Assembly: GCA_017482485.1 (NCBI GenBank)
Contig: JAFUMV010000028.1
Location: forward strand, 28,932-92,931
Direction: 5' to 3'
Source: Lachnospiraceae bacterium
GTDB lineage: Bacteria; Bacillota; Clostridia; Lachnospirales; Lachnospiraceae
Length of the DNA: 64,000 nt
Part shown: positions 24,512 through 31,472 of the stretch, piece by piece
How positions within the stretch are numbered: position 1 is the first letter of the stretch
Layout of the letters: each line of letters begins with the position of its first letter
Position numbers and translations under genes: made by a program
The notes under the pieces: generated by a model
Seen by the model: only the letters and a program-made list of their open reading frames with translations
What the model was told of the DNA's origin: nothing
The model's database searches: none

Positions 24512-25858
24512 TTATTTTATATGTAACGCAAGACTTTTTTGTGTTTTGCGAAGCATAACAAATGCTATAATGCCTACCGGAACATAGGTTGCTGCCTGAT
24601 TCAGCCACAAGCCATCCAATCCCAACGGCCATAAAAGAACAACCATGATCAAAGGGAAAACAATTGCAGTGGCCAAAGTAAGGATAGTCGCTTTTTTCGG
24701 TTGTTCAATGGCATTGAAAAAGCTCTGAGAAGCATATTCAAACCACCAGAAAAGAAATTCTATACTGAAAAGTCTCAGTGCATGGGTGGACAATTCCAAT
24801 AATGCTGCATCGCTGCTGTCAACAAATATGGATGCAATCTGTCTTGGGAACGTGAACATCAGAATAACTGCAACAGCAGAAACAACTGCTGTAGATGTAA
24901 ATACGCACTTCACAAGGCTTTTTACACGATTATAGTTTTGAGCACCCCAGTTAAATCCAATCGAAGGCTGCATGGAATCACAAAGACCGTACAAAAATGG
25001 CTGCACCAGATCACTGCAATACATCAAAACGGAGAATGCAGCAACAGCAGTAGTACCGCCCATACGAATCAGCAGTACATTCATAACCAGAGAAAATAAA
25101 CGTCCTGCAATGTTATTCAAGAATGTAGGAGAACCGCAGGCGATAGTTTCTTTCAGTATATGCAATTCATACTTCGGTTTCTGGAATTTCAGCAGCGCTT
25201 TTCCTTGTATAAAAGGAATCAATGCGATGATGCTACAGGTTGCCATTCCCAAATTGATAGCAAATGCCGATCCTACAAGCCCCAAATCCAGAACAACAAC
25301 AAATAAGATAAGTAACCCAATCTGTAGGCACGACATAAAAATATTCAGAGACATACTGCGACGAATGAATCCGCAGATTTTCATGTAGTTATCCATCGCA
25401 AAAACAAGTGCTGTCAACGGATTCATAAAGGCATTGATTCGTAAATAGGTAACAGCAAGTTTTGCCACTTCATCTTCGGCACCCATTAGCCGGATCAATG
25501 TTGGAGCAAATATAAACATAAGCATTCCTGTTATGATAGCTGCAAAAACGATTAAAAATACAGAACACGAAAATATATTGTTTGCTCTCTTGTGATCACC
25601 CTTGCCGTGAGCAATGGAAATAGGGACCGAGGAACCCACGCCGATCATATCTGACAATGCAAAGGTAATAAATACCAGGGGCATTGCAAGGTTCATGGCT
25701 GCAAAAGCATCACCACCAATAAACTGACCAACAAAGATACCCTCTATAATGTTATAAATTGACATTGCAAACATGCCTATTACCCCGGGGATAGCTGCAG
25801 TAAAAAACAATTTCACTGGCGGTGTTTCAGCATATAGGCGATTTGTATTTGTATCCAT
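24512..25858 (-). CDS. MATE family efflux transporter, copy B2 (intact)
   Basis: A 448-residue MATE exporter of a different branch from copy B1. It begins MDTNTNRLYAETPPVKLFF; the first half has MFAMSIYNIIEGIFVGQFIG and VGSSVPISIAHGKGDHKRAN, the second CSDLVQPFLYGLCDSMQPSI. Two dissimilar MATE pumps in one operon may handle different substrates or form a pair. AAGGGG within the end of a small upstream frame precedes the ATG, which follows that frame's TAA by one base. It shows the length that copy A2 has lost. Confidence 0.92.
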   Translation of the reverse strand: MDTNTNRLYAETPPVKLFFTAAIPGVIGMFAMSIYNIIEGIFVGQFIGGDAFAAMNLAMPLVFITFALSDMIGVGSSVPISIAHGKGDHKRANNIFSCSVFLIVFAAIITGMLMFIFAPTLIRLMGAEDEVAKLAVTYLRINAFMNPLTALVFAMDNYMKICGFIRRSMSLNIFMSCLQIGLLILFVVVLDLGLVGSAFAINLGMATCSIIALIPFIQGKALLKFQKPKYELHILKETIACGSPTFLNNIAGRLFSLVMNVLLIRMGGTTAVAAFSVLMYCSDLVQPFLYGLCDSMQPSIGFNWGAQNYNRVKSLVKCVFTSTAVVSAVAVILMFTFPRQIASIFVDSSDAALLELSTHALRLFSIEFLFWWFEYASQSFFNAIEQPKKATILTLATAIVFPLIMVVLLWPLGLDGLWLNQAATYVPVGIIAFVMLRKTQKSLALHIK

Positions 25859-25859
25859 T

Positions 25860-26040
25860 TTAAAAGACCCCTTCCCGCAGGCTTGCAGTTCTCATACACA
25901 AGTCTTCGTTATATTTTTTTAATATCTCCAGAAACAAACTGCGTTCATCAGAAGATAGCTGCAATATTGCAATAGATTAAATTGTTTTCTTTAATTTGTC
26001 TGTTAATCATCATTCGTAATTCGTCAATGCTTTCATTCAC
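25860..26040 (-). pseudogene. Small gene between marR B and MATE B2, probably frameshifted
   Basis: A GTG start nine bases after GGAGG encodes NESIDELRMMINRQIKENNL, then stops after 30 residues at 25948. An overlapping frame continues AILQLSSDERSLFLEILKKY to a TAA one base before MATE B2. A one-base shift near TTGCAATATTGCAG would give one 60-residue helical protein, loosely like Spo0E-type small proteins, but this is uncertain. Copy A lacks it. Its end is translationally linked to MATE B2. Confidence 0.4.
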
Positions 26041-26064
26041 ATTGTTGCACCTCCTTCAAAACGC

Positions 26065-26153
26065 AAAAAACGCCCGGTTATCTGTTACAATAACCGGGCG
26101 CACCCGACATCTTCTTCTCGACTATCAATCATTGCGATGATCAGTCCTCCGAT
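26065..26153 (-). promoter_or_regulatory. mepA / guanidine-IV-type riboswitch candidate, copy B
   Basis: Same design as the copy at 16753-16841: ATCGGAGGAC overlapping the marR end, hairpin with loop CGCA, AGTCGAGAAGAAGATG linker, hairpin CGGG-TGCG-CCCG, and terminator CGCCCGGTTAT/ATAACCGGGCG with TTTTTT. The terminator loop differs (TGTAACAG against TGTAATGG) while the aptamer-like part is kept. Confidence 0.68.
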
Positions 26154-26605
26154 GACATCTGTTCTATTCTGTTAATTTCTTCTTCCAAAATTCCAATATG
26201 TTTTTGTGTGATTTCCAGAAGAAGTTCACGTTCCTGCTCATCAAGCCGTTCAAATGATCTTTCTTCAGCCTGAACCAATGGAGCTATTTTTTCATCTACA
26301 AGAGTTTTCCCTTTTTCAGTAAACAGAATTTGTTTGTTTTTCTTATTGGCAGGAACGCGTTCCAATGTAATATACCCCTGTTCTTCCATAGCTTTAATAG
26401 CAGAGTTAATAGTCTGCGGTGCATAGAACCAGGAATGGCACAGATCTTTTTGTGTACATGGTTTACCATGCTCATATACCGAATATAAAAGCCAGAAAGC
26501 TGCATCCGACAGCCCAATGGATTTCGCATAGTCATGGTAAATTACATTCATTTTTTTATGTGCCTGATTGAAATTATAAAGCACAAAGACCGTTGGTTGT
26601 TTCAT
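26141..26605 (-). CDS. MarR family transcriptional regulator, copy B
   Basis: A 154-residue winged-helix regulator starting MKQPTVFVLYNFNQAHKKMN. The recognition region FYAPQTINSAIKAMEEQGYI is identical to copy A, so both may bind the same operators. An in-frame start 45 codons upstream is rejected because it would run through the promoter and operators; GAGG lies seven bases before the chosen ATG. It heads the B cluster. Confidence 0.92.
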   Translation of the reverse strand: MKQPTVFVLYNFNQAHKKMNVIYHDYAKSIGLSDAAFWLLYSVYEHGKPCTQKDLCHSWFYAPQTINSAIKAMEEQGYITLERVPANKKNKQILFTEKGKTLVDEKIAPLVQAEERSFERLDEQERELLLEITQKHIGILEEEINRIEQMSSED

Positions 26606-26622
26606 ACAGCACCTCACTTTTA

Positions 26623-26668
26623 TCCGAATTCGGAGAATTATTATAATCCGAGTTCGGATAAAAGTCAA
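26623..26668 (-). promoter_or_regulatory. marR B promoter with two palindromic operators
   Basis: On the minus strand TTGACT, 17 bases, TATAAT. The dyad ATCCGAACTCGGAT fills the spacer and TCCGAATTCGGA lies after the -10 box, matching the arrangement of copy A with small changes inside the dyads. This supports cross-regulation between the clusters. Confidence 0.8.
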
Positions 26669-26733
26669 TAGATACAGCACAGATACATTCAAAAAATTGA
26701 TTGTCTGGTTGAATAACAAATAGAGGCTGAGGG

Positions 26734-26762
26734 TTGACAATTGATTATAATCTTAGTAAAAT
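26734..26762 (+). promoter_or_regulatory. Sigma-A promoter for the plus-strand MATE gene
   Basis: TTGACA and TAAAAT are 17 bases apart. Transcription would begin near 26769 and give a leader of about 220 bases before the MATE start codon, holding two terminator-like structures in tandem. Confidence 0.7.
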
Positions 26763-26775
26763 ATATTCTGCTTGC

Positions 26776-26856
26776 TCGGAGGGCAAATCATTCACTGAAA
26801 TGATGAGCTGGATAAGGCAACAGGTTGAAATGCCTGTGACTTATCCAGCTTTTTTG
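26776..26856 (+). terminator. Upstream attenuator in the MATE3 leader
   Basis: TCGGAGGGC is followed by a small hairpin (ATCATT-CACTGA-AATGAT) and then a strong terminator: AGCTGGATAAG with CTTATCCAGCT, an inner ACAGG/CCTGT stem, and seven T residues. The first part resembles the start of the riboswitch element at 26881 but the conserved linker and second hairpin are missing. It ends about 130 bases before the gene, so it must be read through for expression. Confidence 0.65.
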
Positions 26857-26880
26857 CGTTTTCCGGTAATTCAATAAACT

Positions 26881-26966
26881 ATCGGAGGATCTGCGACCGC
26901 AGTCGTGAGATCGAGAAAGATGACGAGTGCGCTCGGTTTTATGTGAGAAAACCGGGCGTTAATTTT
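26881..26966 (+). promoter_or_regulatory. mepA / guanidine-IV-type riboswitch candidate, copy C
   Basis: ATCGGAGGAT, hairpin TGCGAC-CGCA-GTCGTG extended by GATC/GATC, linker ATCGAGAAAGATGA, hairpin CGAG-TGCG-CTCG, then terminator GCTCGGTTTT/AAAACCGGGC followed by TTAATTTT. The stems differ from copies A and B but keep pairing (covariation), while the loops CGCA and TGCG are unchanged. There is no marR gene here, which shows the conserved sequence is RNA and not coding. It lies 20 bases before the MATE start codon. Confidence 0.72.
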
Positions 26967-26986
26967 ATGTTAAGGAGGACAAACAA

Positions 26987-28327
26987 ATGGATTTTCTCAC
27001 AGGTAAAATTAAACCTATGTACTTTAAGTATTTGGGTGCAGCATTTGGAAGTTCCCTGATTTCTTCTATCTATGGTGTTGTAGATATGGCCATGGTTGGG
27101 CAATATCAGGGGCCTGACGGTACGGCGGCACTGGCTGTTGTCAGTCCCGTTTGGAACATTATTTATAGTTTGGGACTGCTGATGGGTATTGGTGGATCAG
27201 TCTTATTCAGCACAATTCGAGGTGAATCTGAAGGTAACAGAGAGCGCTCCAACGAGTATTTTACGGTTGCAGTTATTGGAACGGTGATATTATCAGTAAT
27301 TACATGGATTGCAGTTATTTTCTTTGATAGAGAATTGCTGTTGCTGTTTGGTGCGGAGGAAACATTACTTCCCCTGGCGCAGCAATATGTGCTGCCGGTA
27401 AAATTTGCCGTTCCAAGTTTCTTGTTTACTCAGCTGATATCAGCTTTTTTGCGTAACGATGGCAATCCGGGACTTGCAACAAAGGCGGTCATTTTCGGCG
27501 GTGTATTCAATGTGTTTGGTGACTATTTCTTTGTGTTTATGATGGACTGGGGGATCTTTGGTGCCGGACTTGCCACGGCAATGGGAAGTGTTGCTTCACT
27601 TATTATTATGTGCAGCCATTTTTTCAGTAAGAAGAATACATTGCGTTTTGTGAAGCCCAGCCGCCTGCTGAATAAGTTAAAGTCGATTACTGTAACTGGT
27701 TTCTCTACATTTTTTATTGATGTTGCAATGGGTATTCTTACAATGCTGTTTAACCGACAGATTCTTAAATATCTGGGAACGGATGCACTGTCAATCTACG
27801 GAATCATCATCAATATTTCGACCTTCGTACGGTGTTGTGCATACAGTATTGGTCAGGCTTCGCAGCCGATCATCTCGGTCAACTTCGGTGCCAATCAAGG
27901 TTATCGCATCAAAGAGGTTCTGAAATATGCCATTGGTACAGCAGTTGCTTTTGGCTTGATTTGGACAGGGGCAGCTCTTGCAGCGCCAAATATGTTTATC
28001 CGTATTTTTATGACACCTACGGAAACCATTCTGAAAATGGCTCCTGCAATCATTCGCAGTTACGGTATTTCATTCTTGTTGTTGCCGCTGAACATTTTCT
28101 CTACTTATTATTTTCAGGCAATTATGAAGCCAACCACATCGTTTGTTGTTTCTGTTGCCAGAGGGGCAATCATTAGCGGCATTCTTATTATGCTCTTACC
28201 AGCTGTTGCTCCCGCAGCATCTATCTGGTTTGCTATGCCAATTACTGAACTAATTGTTGCAGTTTTTGTAGTTGTTATGATGGTTCGTTATACCAACGGA
28301 TTGTCAAATAGAAGTTCACAAGTATAA
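26987..28327 (+). CDS. MATE family efflux transporter (MepA-like), third type
   Basis: A 446-residue, 12-helix MATE protein of the MepA branch, distinct from the two others here (starts MDFLTGKIKPMYFKYLG). Conserved parts include SSIYGVVDMAMVGQYQGPDG and SIGQASQPIISVNFGANQGY. AAGGAGG precedes the ATG. It exports organic cations; the riboswitch-like leader suggests guanidinium. It is transcribed opposite to cluster B and has its own promoter, leader and terminator, so it is a separate unit. Confidence 0.93.
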   Translation: MDFLTGKIKPMYFKYLGAAFGSSLISSIYGVVDMAMVGQYQGPDGTAALAVVSPVWNIIYSLGLLMGIGGSVLFSTIRGESEGNRERSNEYFTVAVIGTVILSVITWIAVIFFDRELLLLFGAEETLLPLAQQYVLPVKFAVPSFLFTQLISAFLRNDGNPGLATKAVIFGGVFNVFGDYFFVFMMDWGIFGAGLATAMGSVASLIIMCSHFFSKKNTLRFVKPSRLLNKLKSITVTGFSTFFIDVAMGILTMLFNRQILKYLGTDALSIYGIIINISTFVRCCAYSIGQASQPIISVNFGANQGYRIKEVLKYAIGTAVAFGLIWTGAALAAPNMFIRIFMTPTETILKMAPAIIRSYGISFLLLPLNIFSTYYFQAIMKPTTSFVVSVARGAIISGILIMLLPAVAPAASIWFAMPITELIVAVFVVVMMVRYTNGLSNRSSQV

Positions 28328-28332
28328 TCGAG

Positions 28333-28377
28333 AAAACCACAGCCATTGCTCTGATCAGAGCTAATAGCTGTGGTTTT
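28333..28377. terminator. Terminator after the plus-strand MATE gene
   Basis: AAAACCACAGC and GCTGTGGTTTT form an 11-bp stem with a 23-nt loop, followed by ATTTTT on the plus strand. The A-rich left side allows termination of the TnpV gene from the other side too. Confidence 0.8.
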
Positions 28378-28381
28378 ATTT

Positions 28382-28753
28382 TTAGCAATAAATCAATTCA
28401 TTCAACACAATCTCTTCTGCCGCATTTCGGATATTATTCATGGCACCGACCCACGCCATCTGATCACGAGCCTTTAACGCTTCGTTTATGCCCTGGCGCT
28501 CCTGCATTTGCATGGTAAGCAGTTCCATTCTCTGGTTGGCGGTATCATCTACTTCATTCAGATGCTCCACCAGCTTTCCATCCAGCAAAAGTGTGTTGTA
28601 TAGCACCTTACAGTGTTCTTTCAAATGATGCAGGCGCATCTTGCCGTATTTGCCGTAATGTGGTTCTTCTTCGGAAAGTGTGAGATCAGGATAATACATC
28701 CCATCTGCTCCGAGCGTATATGTACCGCCCATTTCTTCGAATAGTGATTTCAT
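28382..28753 (-). CDS. tnpV: TnpV family transposon-encoded protein
   Basis: A 123-residue protein matching the TnpV family of Tn4451-like and other integrative elements of Clostridia. Recognisable parts are MGGTYTLGADGMYYPDL, then GKYGKMRLHHLKEHCKVLYN and the C-terminal AMNNIRNAAEEIVLNELIY. Its exact role in transposition is not known. AAGGAGG lies before the ATG. It lies 33 bases from the altered 3' end of rlmD, as expected for the terminal gene of an element inserted there. Confidence 0.85.
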   Translation of the reverse strand: MKSLFEEMGGTYTLGADGMYYPDLTLSEEEPHYGKYGKMRLHHLKEHCKVLYNTLLLDGKLVEHLNEVDDTANQRMELLTMQMQERQGINEALKARDQMAWVGAMNNIRNAAEEIVLNELIYC

Positions 28754-28785
28754 ATGCTATTCCTCCTTGAAATCAGTAATGATTT

Positions 28786-30465
28786 TTAGATCATCGAAAA
28801 ATGTTCAAGAGCAGCACGGATAGCATCTTCCTTTTCTTTCGGGCACTGTGGTACTTTCTGATTTTCTTTCTGAGAGATATTATAATGCTCTCCTACATCA
28901 ATACCACATTTGCGTTTAATTTGGGAAATATATATAGTTGAAACCTTTAAGCCAAATTCTTTCAGCACATAATCTTTGATTTCCTGATAGGTTGCTTTTG
29001 ACTCGGCAGAGGTAATATCCAATTCATCCAAGTCTAAGTCGACCCCAATCGTATCATCTGGAGTTTTTCTGGACAAAAGAACTACCGTCTCTGTATGCGT
29101 ACTGTGACTGAAATTATCCACCACAACGCCCCGCTTCAGCTCATATCCGTTCTCTGTCAAATACTTTAAATCCCTCGCCAGCGTTGCGGAGTCGCAGCTC
29201 ACATATACAATGCGTTCGGGCCGCATGCGCACCATTGTGGACAGACATGCCTCATCGCAGCCCTTCCGGGGCGGATCCACCACGATGACATCGGCAAAGA
29301 TGCCCTCTTTTTCATATTTTTCAGGCAGAACTTCTTCCGCTTTGCCCACATAAAAGTGGGTATTTGTCAGGCCGTTTCTCTCAGCGTTTAATTTAGCATC
29401 CTGGATGGCCTGAGGCACAATCTCCACGCCGTAGACTTCCTTCGCTTTCTGCGCCAAAAACAGAGAAATCGTTCCGATGCCGCAATAAAGGTCCCAGACG
29501 GTTTCCTTACCGTCTAACTGAGCATATTCCAAAGCCTTGCCGTAAATCCGCTCGGTCTGCACGGGGTTCACCTGATAAAAAGACTGCGGGGAAATCTTAA
29601 AACGCAGTCCGCCGATGGTATCCTCGATCGTATCGCTGCCCTGCACGGTACGGGTCTTTTTGCCCATGATCACATTGGTCTGTTCGGTGTTGGAATTGAC
29701 AGAAAAGCTGGTCATGCCTTTCACCTGTGTAAACAGTCGATCTGCCAGCTGCTTTTCTCCCGGCAGATTTGCACCGTTTAAAATCAGGCAGACCATGATC
29801 TGTCCTGTGGAAAAGCCCTTACGAATCAGAATGTGGCGGAGCAGGCCTTTTCCGGTTTCTTCATCATAGGCAGGAATCTGTCTTTCCCGGCAGAAATCCA
29901 GAATAATGCGCAGAATCTGCTTATTTTCTTCCACGCCCAGCAGGCAGTCCTCCTCCTCGATTATCGTATGGGTTCGTCCCGCATAAAATCCGGTGATCAG
30001 GCGGCCATTTTTGTCCGTGCCCACCGGGAACTGAGCTTTGTTGCGATAGCGGAAAGGATACTCCATTCCGATGGGCGCTTCCATCAGCTCATCCACAAAT
30101 TCCGCGTCAAATCCGCCAATGCGGATCAGGTTATTTTTCACCTTGCGATTTTTAAATTCCAGCTGTTTTTCATAGGAAAGCGCCTGAATCTGGCAGCCGC
30201 CGCACTGACGGTGATGCGCGCAGGGCGGCTTAATACGGTCCGGTGAAGGCTCAATAATTTCCTCCAGACGGGCAAACGCATATCCTTTTTTGACTTTCAC
30301 GATTTTTGCCCTGACCAGATCGCCGATGAGCGCATCTTTGACAAAAAGCGTATAGCCCGCTGTCTCGCTGCCGGGCTGTTCTTCCAGATGTCCGATGCCC
30401 TCGCCGTCTGCTCCCATATCTGTAATTTTTACTGTAAAAATCTGATTTTTCTGAATATTCATCAT
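28786..30465 (-). CDS. rlmD: 23S rRNA (uracil-1939-C5)-methyltransferase RlmD, with element-derived C-terminus
   Basis: A 559-residue SAM-dependent RNA m5U methyltransferase. It has an N-terminal TRAM domain (residues 1-72), an Fe-S cluster motif CAHHRQCGGCQ, a Rossmann core (DLYCGIGTISLFLAQKAKEV) and the catalytic motif VDPPRKGCDEA with the nucleophile Cys in YVSCDSATLARDL. After HTETVVLL (near residue 465) about 95 extra residues follow, including ATYQEIKDYVLKEFGLKVS, that match the replacement C-termini carried by ICEs which insert in this gene. The extension is visibly more AT-rich. The gene follows yhaM by two bases. Confidence 0.93.
   Translation of the reverse strand: MMNIQKNQIFTVKITDMGADGEGIGHLEEQPGSETAGYTLFVKDALIGDLVRAKIVKVKKGYAFARLEEIIEPSPDRIKPPCAHHRQCGGCQIQALSYEKQLEFKNRKVKNNLIRIGGFDAEFVDELMEAPIGMEYPFRYRNKAQFPVGTDKNGRLITGFYAGRTHTIIEEEDCLLGVEENKQILRIILDFCRERQIPAYDEETGKGLLRHILIRKGFSTGQIMVCLILNGANLPGEKQLADRLFTQVKGMTSFSVNSNTEQTNVIMGKKTRTVQGSDTIEDTIGGLRFKISPQSFYQVNPVQTERIYGKALEYAQLDGKETVWDLYCGIGTISLFLAQKAKEVYGVEIVPQAIQDAKLNAERNGLTNTHFYVGKAEEVLPEKYEKEGIFADVIVVDPPRKGCDEACLSTMVRMRPERIVYVSCDSATLARDLKYLTENGYELKRGVVVDNFSHSTHTETVVLLSRKTPDDTIGVDLDLDELDITSAESKATYQEIKDYVLKEFGLKVSTIYISQIKRKCGIDVGEHYNISQKENQKVPQCPKEKEDAIRAALEHFSMI
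29074..29097 (-). other. Candidate attachment core in rlmD (codons for HTETVVLL)
   Basis: ICEs of streptococci and Clostridia insert in rumA/rlmD at the codons for the motif HVE(C/T)VVLL. The matching codons here (HTETVVLL) mark the exact place where the conserved enzyme gives way to an AT-rich, element-type C-terminal extension. No second copy of the core was found in the window, so the other end may be outside or lost. Confidence 0.5.
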
Positions 30466-30467
30466 TC

Positions 30468-31412
30468 CTACTCCATACGGGTCATGCGCAGATTGGATTC
30501 AAACAGACGGTTGAATCCCAGCCATCCGTTATCCGTGCTCTGCTCCAGAATCTCCGTAAAGGTTTCCAGTTTTGCATCTGCATTATCCGCCAGATTTAAG
30601 GCCAGTGCTTCCATGATGGCAGGCTTTTTGGGCGAACCATATTCATATTCTCCGTGATGCGCCAGAATACAATGTTTGAGCTGAGACTCCAGTACCTTTG
30701 GAAATCCCGGAATTGCACGGGCCTTGTCACCGACCATCTCTGCACCCATCACGATATGGCCCAGAAGCTGACCGTCATCGGTGTAATCGTTCTGAGGGAA
30801 AAGCGAAATTTCCTTTGTTTTTCCGATATCATGGCACATTGCGGCAGTCAGCAGCAAATCTCTTTTTAACATGGGATAAGCGCTGCAGTAAAAATCGCAA
30901 AACTTCACTACACTCAAAGTATGCTCAAGCAAACCGCCCACAAAACCGTGATGCACTGTCTTTGCCGCGGAGGACTGGCGAAAAGCCTTGATAAATGCCT
31001 GATCTTCCACGAAAAACGCCTGCAGAAGCTTCTTTAAGTAAGCATTTTCAATGCTGGAAATATAGCCCAGCAGTTCCTGATACATCTGATTATTGTCCTT
31101 TTTGCTCACAGGAAGGTAATTGGCGGGCTCATATTCTCCCTCGCGGCACAGTCTGACACGCTTTACATTGAGCTGCAGTGCGCCCTGAAAGCTGGTCACA
31201 TCCCCGTAAACCTCTATGTAATCCAGACTGTCAAAGTCATCGATGCCCGCACTGTTGGGATCCCAGATTTTGGCGTCCACCGTCCCCGTTTTATCCTGTA
31301 AAATCACATTGTCATAAGGCTTGCCGTTTTTGGTTACCGCAGACTGTTTGTGCTTGCACAGATAAATATCAAAAATGCGGTCTCCTTCTTTCATTTCCTT
31401 TATAAATTTCAT
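30468..31412 (-). CDS. yhaM: 3'-5' exoribonuclease YhaM family (OB-fold plus HD domain)
   Basis: A 314-residue nuclease. The N-terminal OB-fold (DRIFDIYLCKHKQSAVTKNG to the strand TVDAKIWDP) binds nucleic acid; the HD domain has HGFVGGLLEHTLSV, then MCHDIGKTKEI and ILAHHGEYEYGSPKKP as metal ligands. YhaM shortens RNA and single-stranded DNA from the 3' end in Bacillota. An earlier in-frame ATG is rejected because AGGAGG sits before the chosen ATG. Two bases separate its stop from the rlmD start. Confidence 0.92.
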   Translation of the reverse strand: MKFIKEMKEGDRIFDIYLCKHKQSAVTKNGKPYDNVILQDKTGTVDAKIWDPNSAGIDDFDSLDYIEVYGDVTSFQGALQLNVKRVRLCREGEYEPANYLPVSKKDNNQMYQELLGYISSIENAYLKKLLQAFFVEDQAFIKAFRQSSAAKTVHHGFVGGLLEHTLSVVKFCDFYCSAYPMLKRDLLLTAAMCHDIGKTKEISLFPQNDYTDDGQLLGHIVMGAEMVGDKARAIPGFPKVLESQLKHCILAHHGEYEYGSPKKPAIMEALALNLADNADAKLETFTEILEQSTDNGWLGFNRLFESNLRMTRME

Positions 31413-31472
31413 CTCTGTTTCCTCCTGTTTCAAAATTTCCGATAACTGTCCGATATCCAACAGCCATCCTTT

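Noticed and set aside
26141-26740. MarR B starting 45 codons earlier
   Set aside because: The extension would cover promoter and operators and has no homology to copy A; GAGG supports the inner ATG.
26776-26830. TPP or c-di-GMP-I riboswitch
   Set aside because: CTGGATAAGG and GGGCAAATC recall short parts of these classes, but the required conserved cores (CUGAGA with ACCUGAUCUGG, or CGCAAAGCC with the tetraloop receptor) are missing.
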